Source: Lacipirellula limnantheis (GTDB lineage: Bacteria; Planctomycetota; Planctomycetia; Pirellulales; Lacipirellulaceae). Taken from it: a stretch of DNA of 64,000 nt. Below the pieces are notes generated by a model. It ran no database searches and was not told where the DNA came from. It saw nothing but the letters and a program-made list of their open reading frames with translations. Numbering within the stretch: the stretch's first letter is position 1; the number at the start of each line of letters is the position of its first letter. Of this stretch, positions 16,527-24,123 are shown piece by piece. Made by a program: the position numbers and the translations under genes. The DNA is taken from assembly GCF_007746075.1 (NCBI RefSeq), contig NZ_CP036339.1, positions 6,713,283-6,777,282 of the forward strand, read 5' to 3'.

Positions 16527-17017
16527 GGAATCCCTCCAATAAAAGTCGCGTGTATTGTGCGCTAGCGGCGCTCCAGATGCAAAGAATCGGATAAATTCCT
16601 TCGCACTCGCAATTCAAGGCGTTCTGAGAGGCGCCCAAGCGGCGCCGATCAGGCCTCCTGGCCATCGCCGATCCAAAAATCGAGTCACGGCAGCATGACT
16701 TCGTTCGCGACCGATCAATCTTGTTTAAGGCGCAAGGTTTAGGATTCGGAAACGACGAATCGGTTCCCAGGACGCCCGCGATTCCATGACTTCAAGTCAG
16801 GCGAGGCAAAATAGGGAGATGGGGGGAGATTTTTGAGTCGGCTGCGCTGCTTCGCGGCATCGGGTTGCGAGCGAAGGAGGGCGGGCGCCCCATGCAAAGA
16901 AGCGGCGATCTCGCGCTTCAATGCGCTAAATCGCGAATCCCCGACGCAAAACAGATAATCGCCGATCCGCAAACGGCGATGGCCACAGGCGGCTCAGCGT
17001 CCGGCCTTGGGGCGCGC
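16527..17017. other. Intergenic stretch, no gene supported
   Basis: About 490 bp between the metalloprotease and the LptA-like gene, both on the minus strand. A 77-codon minus-strand frame at 16739-16972 has no family resemblance and no clear ribosome binding site. A purine-rich run (16810-16835) and several short inverted repeats are present, but nothing decisive. The upstream half should contain the protease promoter. Confidence 0.5.
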
Positions 17018-20000
17018 CTATTTCGTCGGCGCACCGCTCTGATTGAACGACCCGCGGTGGAGACCCTGGATTTCGACGATGCCGGTGTTCTGGTTGAATT
17101 GCATCCGCTGCGCCGACTGCGGCGACATCGGGGCGCCGAGATAATCTTGCTGCGTAATGGTCGCCGGTCCCGTGTCGCTCCCTTCCAGAATGAACAGCCC
17201 TTTCGATTGATCGAATGTCGCGCGGCCGCCCGTGGCGTTGAACATCTTTTGCTGCTTGTCCTGTCCCTCGATCACCACGTTCCCCACGGCGTTGAGCTCG
17301 ACCTGGCGGGCGTTGGCGCCGTCGACGCGTGCCATGGGGCTTTCCGTCACTCCCAACTGATCGCAGGTGATCCAGATCGTATCGGGGCCCGGATCGCCGC
17401 CCGGCGACATCGCCAGTCGTTGTTCCCACGACTCGACCGGTCCATAGACCGCTTCGACGTTGCCGATGACGTTCACCGTCTTCGTATGGAGATTGCCCCC
17501 TACGCCGCGCACGAAGTCGACGTGCAGATGTCGCAGCTTCACCTCTTCGTTCATCAAACGCGGCGCCGCCGGAGCCGCCGCGGCCCCGCCCGGGGGCGCC
17601 ATGAAGGCGCCGGCGCCCTTGGCGAGATGGACCGAGTCGATTTTCCCTGGTCCGTCGCCGCGGATTTCGCCGGTGATCTGGTTCACCTGCAGCGATTGCA
17701 ACTCTAAATGTTGCCGCGACTGCACGCCGGAGACGTCGCGCTGCTCAAATTCCGCCACGACTCCCTGCTCGCATTGCAGCAGTTCAACCTGCGGATTCTG
17801 CCCGCCGCCGTCGAAGCTGACCGGCGCCACGGTCACGATCACCAGCTTGCGCGTGTTGAGCCAGCCCGATTCATGCTGCACGCGAACGTCGCCAGAGAAC
17901 GTGAGCTCGCGGCCGTGAAGTTGCATCGACTTGAGCCAGGTAATTGTCAGCGGCTCGGGCCGCGCCAGCGGATTGCCCGCCATGTCGCGATCAACCAACA
18001 ACTGCACCTCGCCCGGAGCGTTCACGACTGCTTCGCTCGTTCCGCGCTGCAGCGAGATGGCCGGGACGCGTAGCTTAGCCCCCTGCCCCGTAAGCTCGGC
18101 AATCTGGTGCGGCAACCCATTTTGCCCGCCGGCGCCGCTGATTTCGATTCTCGCGTTCGGCGTGTCGGCGTCGGTGACCTTCAGATGTTCCGCCTCGATT
18201 TGCATCGGCGGCACGCCGGGCGCGGTGGCCGACGCTTCCTTGAACACCACGGCGCCATCGACGCTGATGCCGCGAACGTCGCCCGACTTGCCGCGCATCG
18301 CGACGTCGAGATTCAGCGTCACCCCCTCGATGTTGTACGCCTTGCCGTTCGACGCCCCGGTCGGACCGTTGAACAGCGCCAGCGGATTAGCCGAGGCGGC
18401 GCCGCCGCCCGTGCTGATCGGCACGGCCGCAATCTGTCCGTGCGCGACGCCGTCACCACTCGTCGGACGATCGCCGTGGTCGAACTTCACTTCTAGCTGG
18501 TTGACTTTGCCATTAAGTTGCGGCGATTCGATCGCGACGCGACCCATCGCCTTAATCAGCTCAGGCAGCACCGAGCCCGCCAGCGGTGGTCCGCCGCCCT
18601 GTCCGGTCGGGGAAACGTTCGCAGATTCTCGCAAGTAAACATCCAGGCGGTCGGCCCACATGGTCCCCGAGCCGGCAAGACTCACGCGCGGCCGGCCATC
18701 GAGTCTCAGCACCGGCTTGTCGGCCTGCCGCTCAAGGTTCATCGCGTCGGTCCACCGCACTTCCAGAACCTGGGCGGGCTGCGCGGGATCAACGACGGCT
18801 CTCATCCAACCGGCGCCGCGCGCCGCCATGGTGCCGACCTGTCTTCCTGAACCTCTCGGCGGCAGCTGGTACTCAACCATCGGCGCGTGAACTTCCGCTC
18901 CCTGGTACTCCAGAACAACTTCCTCGCCTTGCTCCAAAATGAGCCGTTGCGGTCCCAGTTCGATCCACAAACGCCCACCGCGCGCCGCCGCGTCGTGCGA
19001 CTGCGCCGTCAGCACGACCGGCGCGCCGAGCGCCTCGATCGACGCCGGCTCGAACGCCATCGACTCCGTCGCGCCGCCGGTTGCCCCGTCGTCGCCAGCA
19101 TTCCATTTCGACGAGCGCGTAAAAAATAGCTTCAGCTCGGCGGCCTGCATCTCGTCCCGTTTGCCGTCTGGCTGCGTCTGCCGCACCATCACCTGGTCGC
19201 TGAAGCTCGCCAGTTCGCCGACGAAGTCGATGCGGAACGGACCGACGCTGCGGATGTGAATCGGCGGCGCCGGCGGACCCGCGGCGGCAGCGGCCGTCGC
19301 CTCGGGGCTCGGTTGGCCGAAAAAGCTCATGTTCTTCGGCGAAACCTTGACGGCCACGTCGTGCTTCAGCGTCAACTCCTCAAACTTTCCATACAGGCCG
19401 CCGAATCCGATGCCGCTGGAGCCCTGCGACTTCATGAAGCGAATCTCAAGTTCGCGACCATACCCTTGGTGCGGCCCCAACCGCATGTCCACCGTGCTCA
19501 GCGTGTGAATGCCGTCTTCGTTGATCGTCAGCTGTTGCGTTGTTAGCAGCAAATCGTCCCGCGGCCCTGGTTCGCGCATGTCGCTGCGAATCGTGACGTC
19601 GCCCTGCAGCGTTCCATGCTGCACCTTGCCGAAGCCGAAGCCGCTCGCCTCGGCCTCCATCTGCAAAATCGCCCCGTTGGTCGATTCGAGAATGATGGCG
19701 TCGCGGGGCGGCTCGCCGCCAGCCTGGCGGGGGGTGGGAAAGAAGATCACCGCGCACTGCGGAATCGTCATCTCGCCGCTGGCCGTCTTCTCTTCGTTAT
19801 TGAAGATGATCAGCGCTTGGCCGTTGTCGAGCGCTTTGGGCGGTTCGGCGAAGCACCAGTGCGTCGGCGGAAAATACGCCGACAAGAGATCGCGATAACG
19901 GTGGAGCGCTTCGACGGGCGTCACCACCAGATCGCTCTGGTCCATGTGCGCCGCTTGGTCCGCCCGCCAGGCCGGCTCGACGAACGGCGCCACCGCCAGC

Positions 20001-20068
20001 ACATACGCCTGATAGACCGCCGCCGTCACGGCAAAGGCAATCGCAGCATGCGTGAGGCGGGTGAGCAT
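17018..20068 (-). CDS. Giant LptA/OstA-like envelope protein
   Basis: 1016 residues with one N-terminal membrane anchor (about 7-29, AAIAFAVTAAVYQAYVLAVAP). The rest is a long beta-rich periplasmic region. Repeated units such as LTFSGDVRVQHESGWLNTRKLVIV, GRATFDQSKGLFILEGSDTGPATI and RMQFNQNTGIVEIQG resemble the beta-jellyroll units of LptA/LptC/OstA, which carry lipopolysaccharide across the periplasm. Being about five times longer than E. coli LptA, it could form a pre-fused bridge. The order downstream of kdsD and kdsC matches the classical kdsD-kdsC-lptC-lptA locus, but no lptB-like ABC ATPase follows. The functional call is mostly context plus repeat character. Confidence 0.65.
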   Translation of the reverse strand: MLTRLTHAAIAFAVTAAVYQAYVLAVAPFVEPAWRADQAAHMDQSDLVVTPVEALHRYRDLLSAYFPPTHWCFAEPPKALDNGQALIIFNNEEKTASGEMTIPQCAVIFFPTPRQAGGEPPRDAIILESTNGAILQMEAEASGFGFGKVQHGTLQGDVTIRSDMREPGPRDDLLLTTQQLTINEDGIHTLSTVDMRLGPHQGYGRELEIRFMKSQGSSGIGFGGLYGKFEELTLKHDVAVKVSPKNMSFFGQPSPEATAAAAAGPPAPPIHIRSVGPFRIDFVGELASFSDQVMVRQTQPDGKRDEMQAAELKLFFTRSSKWNAGDDGATGGATESMAFEPASIEALGAPVVLTAQSHDAAARGGRLWIELGPQRLILEQGEEVVLEYQGAEVHAPMVEYQLPPRGSGRQVGTMAARGAGWMRAVVDPAQPAQVLEVRWTDAMNLERQADKPVLRLDGRPRVSLAGSGTMWADRLDVYLRESANVSPTGQGGGPPLAGSVLPELIKAMGRVAIESPQLNGKVNQLEVKFDHGDRPTSGDGVAHGQIAAVPISTGGGAASANPLALFNGPTGASNGKAYNIEGVTLNLDVAMRGKSGDVRGISVDGAVVFKEASATAPGVPPMQIEAEHLKVTDADTPNARIEISGAGGQNGLPHQIAELTGQGAKLRVPAISLQRGTSEAVVNAPGEVQLLVDRDMAGNPLARPEPLTITWLKSMQLHGRELTFSGDVRVQHESGWLNTRKLVIVTVAPVSFDGGGQNPQVELLQCEQGVVAEFEQRDVSGVQSRQHLELQSLQVNQITGEIRGDGPGKIDSVHLAKGAGAFMAPPGGAAAAPAAPRLMNEEVKLRHLHVDFVRGVGGNLHTKTVNVIGNVEAVYGPVESWEQRLAMSPGGDPGPDTIWITCDQLGVTESPMARVDGANARQVELNAVGNVVIEGQDKQQKMFNATGGRATFDQSKGLFILEGSDTGPATITQQDYLGAPMSPQSAQRMQFNQNTGIVEIQGLHRGSFNQSGAPTK

Positions 20069-20070
20069 GA

Positions 20071-20107
20071 AATCAGGAGTGAGGAATCAGGAGTGAGGAA
20101 TCAGGAC
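20071..20107. repeat. Short tandem repeat, about 2.4 copies of a 14-nt unit
   Basis: atcaggagtgagga is repeated head to tail twice and begins a third time, directly upstream of the start codon of the LptA-like gene at 20068. The repeat occupies the place where the gene's ribosome binding site would be, so AGGAGTG on the plus strand does not serve it. The unit resembles neither of the flanking inverted phrases. Confidence 0.7.
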
Positions 20108-20122
20108 TCGGTAAGATGCGAG

Positions 20123-20142
20123 CCGGGGCGTCCCGCCCCCGG
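20123..20142. repeat. GC-rich palindrome
   Basis: ccggggcg and cgcccccgg pair around a short loop. A near-copy, with the same gag-cggggcgtcc-cgcccc skeleton, lies at 27967-27993 upstream of carB, so this is a dispersed element and not a gene-specific terminator. Confidence 0.6.
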
Positions 20143-20189
20143 ACGCGCCTTTTCAGCTATCACCAGCGAGCGGGAAGAAGCAACGCTCC

Positions 20190-20594
20190 TCAGCGACTGA
20201 ACTTCATTCCGCCGAACGTGAAGTTTTTTTCGGCTAACAAGTAGGAATCGTCATGGTGCGTCACGACGTTGGTCGACTCGCCCTTGGGAAATCCCTCCTC
20301 AATCAAGGCTTCAACCAGCGTTGCCGGCCGCCAAGGAGTGGGATTCAAATCTAAATGAACGCGGGACCGCACGGCGCATAGCCCCCGCTCGCTTATGTAA
20401 CGAGTGAACGGCAAAATGGAGTTTAATATCGCCTCATCGTCGGTGGTCGCATCAGATTCCGGGAATTTTTGCTCAATGTCGCTGGCAAGCGCGTAAGTCA
20501 CTTCTTCCGCCGTCGTGCATTGCGTCGTCGTTGGCATCGCAAATAGCATCGACGCAATGATCACTCGCATCCATCCGCGTTGATCAGCGTTCAT
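20190..20594 (-). CDS. Small secreted protein of unknown function
   Basis: 134 residues from the ATG at 20594, which has GGAGGG eight bases upstream. Translation could also begin at the ATG at 20570. The segment VIIASMLFAMPTTTQ is a signal peptide. The mature part (EEVTYALASDIEQKFPESDATTDDEAILNSI, then HLDLNPTPWRPATLVEALIEEGFPKG) looks globular but matches no family I know. It lies between kdsC and the LptA-like gene on the same strand, so it may share the transcript. The first start and residues MNADQRGW lie inside a repeat phrase (20573-20604), which makes the N-terminus questionable. Confidence 0.6.
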   Translation of the reverse strand: MNADQRGWMRVIIASMLFAMPTTTQCTTAEEVTYALASDIEQKFPESDATTDDEAILNSILPFTRYISERGLCAVRSRVHLDLNPTPWRPATLVEALIEEGFPKGESTNVVTHHDDSYLLAEKNFTFGGMKFSR

Positions 20595-20604
20595 CTGCGG
20601 TTCC
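20573..20604. repeat. Dispersed phrase copy overlapping a start codon
   Basis: Plus-strand sequence ccgcgttgatcagcgttcat followed by ctgcggttcc. It is related to the inverted pair at 37152-37214, which has tctgcgttcatcggcggttcc. Read on the minus strand it contains the ATG and the first eight codons of the small secreted gene. No inverted partner is adjacent here, so this is a single arm. Confidence 0.65.
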
Positions 20605-20619
20605 CTCCACAACCAAATC

Positions 20620-20640
20620 CCCGCGACCACCGGTCGCGGG
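20620..20640 (-). repeat. Perfect 9-bp hairpin directly after the kdsC stop codon
   Basis: cccgcgacc / ggtcgcggg with a 3-nt loop begins one base past the minus-strand stop of kdsC. The following bases (ggatttggttgtgg) are only weakly T-rich, so it may be an mRNA 3' stabiliser or a weak terminator within the operon. Confidence 0.65.
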
Positions 20641-20641
20641 T

Positions 20642-21163
20642 TTATGCGATGTATTTCCGGATCACGTCGTCCCACTGCCCGGTATTTTTCAGGATCAGCT
20701 CCACCACTTCGCGAATGGCGCCTTTGCCGCCGGCTACGCTCGTGACATAGTCGGCCGCCTCGCGAACCTCTTCCGGGGCGTCGCCTACTGCAATTCCCAG
20801 CCCCGCAAAGCGAATCGTCGGCACGTCGGGCAAGTCGTCGCCGACGTAGGCAATCTGTTCCGGCTGTAGCCCCAGCGAGGCGGCAATTTCGCGCACCTCG
20901 GGCAGCTTATCCTTCACTCCTTGCCGCACGACGTTGAAGTCGAGCTCAGCCGCGCGCAATTTGACGATCTGCGAGCTCCGCCCCGTCACCACGCCCGACT
21001 TCCCGCCCGCCTGCTGCCACAGCCGAATCGCCAGCCCGTCGCGAATATTGAAGCACTTCGTCTCGACCCCCTGGTTGTCGAGAATCACGCCGCCGTCCGT
21101 CAACACGCCGTCGACGTCGGTCAGCAACAGGCGAATCGCGGCGCAACGTTGAGCGAGCTTCAT
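20642..21163 (-). CDS. kdsC: 3-deoxy-D-manno-octulosonate 8-phosphate phosphatase
   Basis: 173 residues, the usual length of this tetrameric HAD phosphatase without a cap domain. The catalytic motif LLTDVDGVLTDG gives the nucleophile D16 and general acid D18. The NIRDGLAIRLWQQAG segment, the SGVVTGRSS motif II and AYVGDDLPDVP motif IV are all typical of KdsC. The enzyme removes phosphate from KDO-8-phosphate in the pathway to the lipopolysaccharide inner core. Directly upstream lies the isomerase gene, which makes the precursor arabinose 5-phosphate. Confidence 0.95.
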   Translation of the reverse strand: MKLAQRCAAIRLLLTDVDGVLTDGGVILDNQGVETKCFNIRDGLAIRLWQQAGGKSGVVTGRSSQIVKLRAAELDFNVVRQGVKDKLPEVREIAASLGLQPEQIAYVGDDLPDVPTIRFAGLGIAVGDAPEEVREAADYVTSVAGGKGAIREVVELILKNTGQWDDVIRKYIA

Positions 21164-21173
21164 GGGGGGAAGT

Positions 21174-21264
21174 GCGTAGGTGAGTAGGTGTCTAAGTGAG
21201 TAAGTAAACTGATGAGGACAATGTTTTTCTTATCCCTTCCTCACCTAAACACCTACTCACTCCT
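21174..21264. repeat. Inverted phrase pair between kdsD and kdsC
   Basis: The left arm (21180-21191, gtgagtaggtgt) is matched perfectly by its reverse complement at 21249-21260, and the match extends with a few mismatches to about 26 nt (gtgagtaggtgt-taagtgagtaag type). The spacer is about 45 bp. The same phrase recurs at 22482-22599 on the other side of kdsD. Confidence 0.75.
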
Positions 21265-21267
21265 CCA

Positions 21268-22425
21268 TCAGTCCGTTTCCGGCAACTCGTCGAACGGCCA
21301 ACAAAATTCTTGCGGCTCCTCTTCCTCGCCGGGGAACAGCCGCACGATCGGCACGTCCCAATCGCATTCTTCGTACGTTTGCACTTGCATTTCACTCTCC
21401 TTCGCACGCGCGGGGAGCATCCCCACGACGTCGGTCACGTCGATCATGCCGACCGGTTTGCCTTGCTCGTCGACCACCGGTAACTCGCTAAACTTCCGCT
21501 CGGTCAAAATCTCCAGCGCCGCGGTCATCCGCTCGCCCGAGCAGACGGTCGTCGGCGACTTGATCATGACTTCGCTGATCGCCCGATCGAGCGCGGCGTC
21601 GCTGCGCCGTTCGATCAGCCGGGCGAGATCGCTGTCGGTAAACAGCCCCGCCAGGCGGCCGCCGTCGTCGAGCAGCATGATGGCGCCGCTGCGACGCCCC
21701 GGCCGGGTACTCGTGACGAGAACTTCACGGATCGATTGGTTCGCGCGGGCGACCCGGCATTCGGCCAAATCGCGCATGTGATCGTCCACCGCGCTCAGCT
21801 TCAGTCCCAGCGCACCGCCCGGATGGAAGCGGGCGAAATCTTCGGGCCGGAAGCCTCGTTGTCGGCTCACCGCCAGCGCGAGCGCATCGCCCAGCGCGAG
21901 CATCGCCGTGGTGCTGGTGCTCGGCGCCAGGCCGAGCGAACAGGCCTCTTCAAGTTTCCCCAGCGGCAGCACCACCGCCGCCGCCCGGCCGAGCGAACTG
22001 GAATGATGCGCCGTGACGGCGATGATCTTCACGCCGAACTGGCGAAGCGCCGGCAGCAACTGCACGACTTCGCTCGACTCGCCGCTTTGAGACAGCGCGA
22101 GCACGACGTCGTCCGCATGAACTCGACCGAGATCGCCGTGAAACGCTTCGGCCGGATGCAAGAAGTGCGCCCGCGCGCCAGTCGAGGCGAACGTCGCGGT
22201 CAGCTTCTGGCCAATCATGCCGGCCTTGCCGATGCCGGTGACGATCACCGCGCCGCGGCATTCGCGAATGAGCGCGACCGCGTCGAGAAAGCTGTCGTCC
22301 AGCCGCGCCGCAACTCCTTCGAGGGCCTGGGCCTCGGCCCGAATCACCTCGCGGCCATAGGCGAGGGCGTCGGCTTCGCGCGTTGCTTCAATCGGCCGCT
22401 TCCTTGCGGCGGCGTCCCTCATCAT
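21268..22425 (-). CDS. kdsD: D-arabinose 5-phosphate isomerase (KpsF/GutQ family)
   Basis: 385 residues. An SIS sugar-isomerase domain (about 45-185, with AVIVTGIGKAGMIGQKLTATFAS, HFLHPAEAFHGDLG, LALSQSGESSEV and LGLAPSTSTTAMLALGDAL) is followed by two CBS domains (about 232-290 with LLDDGGRLAGLFTDSDL, and about 300-355 with LPVVDEQGKPVGMIDVTDVV). This is the complete KdsD architecture plus a 40-residue acidic C-terminus. It interconverts ribulose 5-phosphate and arabinose 5-phosphate for KDO synthesis. First gene of a minus-strand envelope locus; inverted phrases flank it on both sides. Confidence 0.95.
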   Translation of the reverse strand: MMRDAAARKRPIEATREADALAYGREVIRAEAQALEGVAARLDDSFLDAVALIRECRGAVIVTGIGKAGMIGQKLTATFASTGARAHFLHPAEAFHGDLGRVHADDVVLALSQSGESSEVVQLLPALRQFGVKIIAVTAHHSSSLGRAAAVVLPLGKLEEACSLGLAPSTSTTAMLALGDALALAVSRQRGFRPEDFARFHPGGALGLKLSAVDDHMRDLAECRVARANQSIREVLVTSTRPGRRSGAIMLLDDGGRLAGLFTDSDLARLIERRSDAALDRAISEVMIKSPTTVCSGERMTAALEILTERKFSELPVVDEQGKPVGMIDVTDVVGMLPARAKESEMQVQTYEECDWDVPIVRLFPGEEEEPQEFCWPFDELPETD

Positions 22426-22481
22426 CGAACCGTCTTCCTTGACGTGCGTAGAATGGTCGGGGGCAGGGAGCGGATTGTAGT

Positions 22482-22599
22482 AGAAGGGTGAGTAAGCGAG
22501 TAGGCGAGTGTAGAAGGGTGAGGAGTAAGTGTTTAAGTGAGTAGTTGAAGAAGAATTGCTATCTCCACTTACTCACCTAAACACCCACTCACCTATCAC
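22482..22599. repeat. Inverted phrase pair upstream of kdsD
   Basis: Left part ggtgaggagtaagtgtttaa followed by gtgagtag, right part acttactcacctaaacaccc followed by actcacc. The reverse complement of the right arm matches the left with few differences, and a further partial copy (ggtgagtaagcgagtaggcg) precedes it. The same phrase is at 21174-21264, so kdsD is bracketed by two pairs. Confidence 0.75.
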
Positions 22600-22601
22600 C
22601 A

Positions 22602-22617
22602 GCCCGCTTCAGCGGGC
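22602..22617. repeat. Short GC hairpin (gcccgc / gcgggc)
   Basis: A 6-bp stem with a ttca loop, a member of the short dispersed palindromes with a pyrimidine-containing loop (compare 28088-28104 and 61577-61594). It directly abuts the terminator-like structure at 22622. Confidence 0.6.
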
Positions 22618-22621
22618 GCAT

Positions 22622-22686
22622 AAAAAAAGCTCCCAGAAAAGCTCACGTCCCAGGGGGGCAAAGGACGCGGAAACCTTTCCGGGAGC
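22622..22686 (-). terminator. Large terminator-like hairpin with T-tract and no assigned gene
   Basis: On the minus strand a 13-bp stem (GCTCCCGGAAAGG pairing with CTTTTCTGGGAGC, two G-T wobbles) encloses a second stem (CGTCC / GGACG) and is followed by seven T residues. It should stop minus-strand transcription, yet no credible minus-strand gene ends here. A transcript from 22690-23340 would be non-coding, or read-through from the membrane protein gene at 23343. Confidence 0.7.
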
Positions 22687-23342
22687 GATTGGACGCAATC
22701 ACGCTTGCGCGCCTGGGCGGACGAATCGAGATGTGTCGGGCTCGAAACGTCGGGGGGAGTGATTCGAAGCGGGGCGAAGCTTCCGTGCTGCGCGGCGCCG
22801 CTGCGAAGGTCGAAGTCAGCGAAACCGTCGTCTCGCCGCTTTCTATCGACCCGCTCACGTGTTCCTTGTGTGTATGATGGTGACTGATCGACTTCCTGTC
22901 GGACGACCGTCGGCGAAGAGTAGGAAGATTTGAAGTTTCCTGAAAGGGCAAAACTTTCGCGGCTTCCATGCCTCTTGAGTTGTTGCTCGCGGTCGTATGT
23001 CCGTCGTGTGTGGGGGGAGAATAGGGCGATGCCGAGAACCGGTCAACAGCACTTTGAGCGACTTCTAAAAAAGTTTTTCGACGCCGTCCGCCGCGCGATC
23101 GTCGGGCCCAAACCAGTCCCCGTTCCTGTGCGCCGCTAAAGAAAATGCAAGCCGCAGCGTGTGGCGTGAGGGCGGTTTGCAAGACGGAAAATGTTGTGTC
23201 GCGCTAGATGCTCTTGCTAGCAGCGAGTCTCAAAGCCGCAACGTTTCGCAGCGCTATCAAACGCTGCCTGCTGCAAGAAATATTTAGCCGCGGTGCTCGC
23301 ACCGCGCGTCTCGCAGCGCTCTAAAACATCGTCACGCGTTGA
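22687..23342. other. Mostly non-coding stretch upstream of the terminator
   Basis: Holds one candidate small plus-strand gene (23029-23139). The long minus-strand frame across 22643-23182 is Ser/Arg-rich and ends inside the terminator loop, so I do not call it. Hairpins include gcagcg / cgctgc near 23250 and cgcggtg / caccgcg at 23289-23306, with the word tcgcagcgct repeated nearby. No RNase P, tmRNA or SRP signature was found on either strand. Confidence 0.5.
23029..23139 (+). CDS. Candidate 36-residue basic peptide
   Basis: MPRTGQQHFERLLKKFFDAV and then a basic, proline-rich end (about 16 residues more). A GGGGGGAGA run eleven bases upstream could act as ribosome binding site. The peptide is an amphipathic helix followed by alternating Pro-Val. 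Nothing in the flanks points to a function, and it could be chance. Confidence 0.35.
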   Translation: MPRTGQQHFERLLKKFFDAVRRAIVGPKPVPVPVRR

Positions 23343-24056
23343 TCAGAAGTAGCCGTATGAGGCTAGCACCGACGGGATGACGTTGATCGCCAACACATAC
23401 AGTAGCCACAGCAGTACGCCAGCCCAATGAGCCCACCCTTGCCGTCCCGACCTGCATAGATCGAAGATCGCCGCCACGATCACGGCAGCCACTCCTGCAA
23501 AGTAGGCATAGCGTGCAGCGCTCGCAATGTTCCAGTACCAATCGCCCACTGCTTGCGGTTCGCTTGGCGGAAAGAACGTCGAAATAATCAGCCCGCCGGC
23601 ACACGTAGCATAAAGCAGCCAGCGCAAGGCGAGCATTCCGAAGGCAGCTCGCCAACGCCGGGGGAACGGCGTTCGGATCGCGATCCAACCGAGTGCTGCC
23701 GCGCCTGTCAATTCGTAAGCGAAGTCGCGATAGATGGGAATGTGGTGGACGCTGTGGTCAACGTGATCGCTCAGCCAATAAGGCAGCGTTTTTACAAACT
23801 GGTCGACGAACTCGACCATGCCGTAGGCGGCAAGCCACAGCCCCGGCGGCCACCGCCAGCGTTTGTTCCGCCACTTCCACCCGATGCCCAATAGCGTGAT
23901 CGCGATCATCCCGCCACAGGCGACGGTCTGAACGACCGAGATCCGGAGCATGTCGGCCGCACTGTTCGACGATCGATAGGCGGCGGGAATGCCGTCTATG
24001 TAGTCGTTGAGCGCCACAGTCGCCACGTTCCAACGAGCGCCAGCATCGTCATCCAC
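23343..24056 (-). CDS. Multi-pass membrane protein, probably missing its N-terminus by frameshift
   Basis: 237 residues from a GTG at 24056. At least five hydrophobic segments are seen (TVACGGMIAITLLGIGW, LWLAAYGMVEFV, LTGAAALGWIAI, YAYFAGVAAVIVAAIF, WAGVLLWLLYVLAINV). No family is recognised. The first 20 residues (DDDAGARWNV) are polar and unlike a membrane protein start. In another frame directly upstream (23996-24112) lies MPSEDSPLTPPLRIHHLFLW with a following hydrophobic stretch, the common start of planctomycete membrane proteins. A single base gain or loss near 24020-24035 would join the two. Confidence 0.65.
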   Translation of the reverse strand: MDDDAGARWNVATVALNDYIDGIPAAYRSSNSAADMLRISVVQTVACGGMIAITLLGIGWKWRNKRWRWPPGLWLAAYGMVEFVDQFVKTLPYWLSDHVDHSVHHIPIYRDFAYELTGAAALGWIAIRTPFPRRWRAAFGMLALRWLLYATCAGGLIISTFFPPSEPQAVGDWYWNIASAARYAYFAGVAAVIVAAIFDLCRSGRQGWAHWAGVLLWLLYVLAINVIPSVLASYGYF

Positions 24057-24112
24057 AGGAATAGATGGTGAATGCGAAGCGGCGGCGTGAGAGGAGAATC
24101 TTCGCTCGGCAT
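23996..24112 (-). CDS. Out-of-frame N-terminal fragment of the neighbouring membrane protein
   Basis: 38 codons from an ATG at 24112 (MPSEDSPLTPPLRIHHLFLW, then MTMLALVGTW), ending at a TAG. RIHHLFLW and a hydrophobic continuation make a membrane-protein start, and the frame overlaps the downstream gene by 61 bp. It is most simply the true N-terminus of the gene at 23343, separated by a frameshift or sequencing error. It lies 12 bp after the stop of the Uma2-like gene. Confidence 0.6.
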   Translation of the reverse strand: MPSEDSPLTPPLRIHHLFLWMTMLALVGTWRLWRSTTT

Positions 24113-24123
24113 GTGAGGCAAGC

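Noticed and set aside
16739..16972. 77-codon minus-strand frame before the metalloprotease
   Set aside because: No family pattern or ribosome binding site; could be real but cannot be supported.
22643..23182. 179-codon minus-strand frame
   Set aside because: Ser/Arg/His-rich shadow-like composition; its stop is inside the loop of a strong terminator, and it lacks a ribosome binding site.
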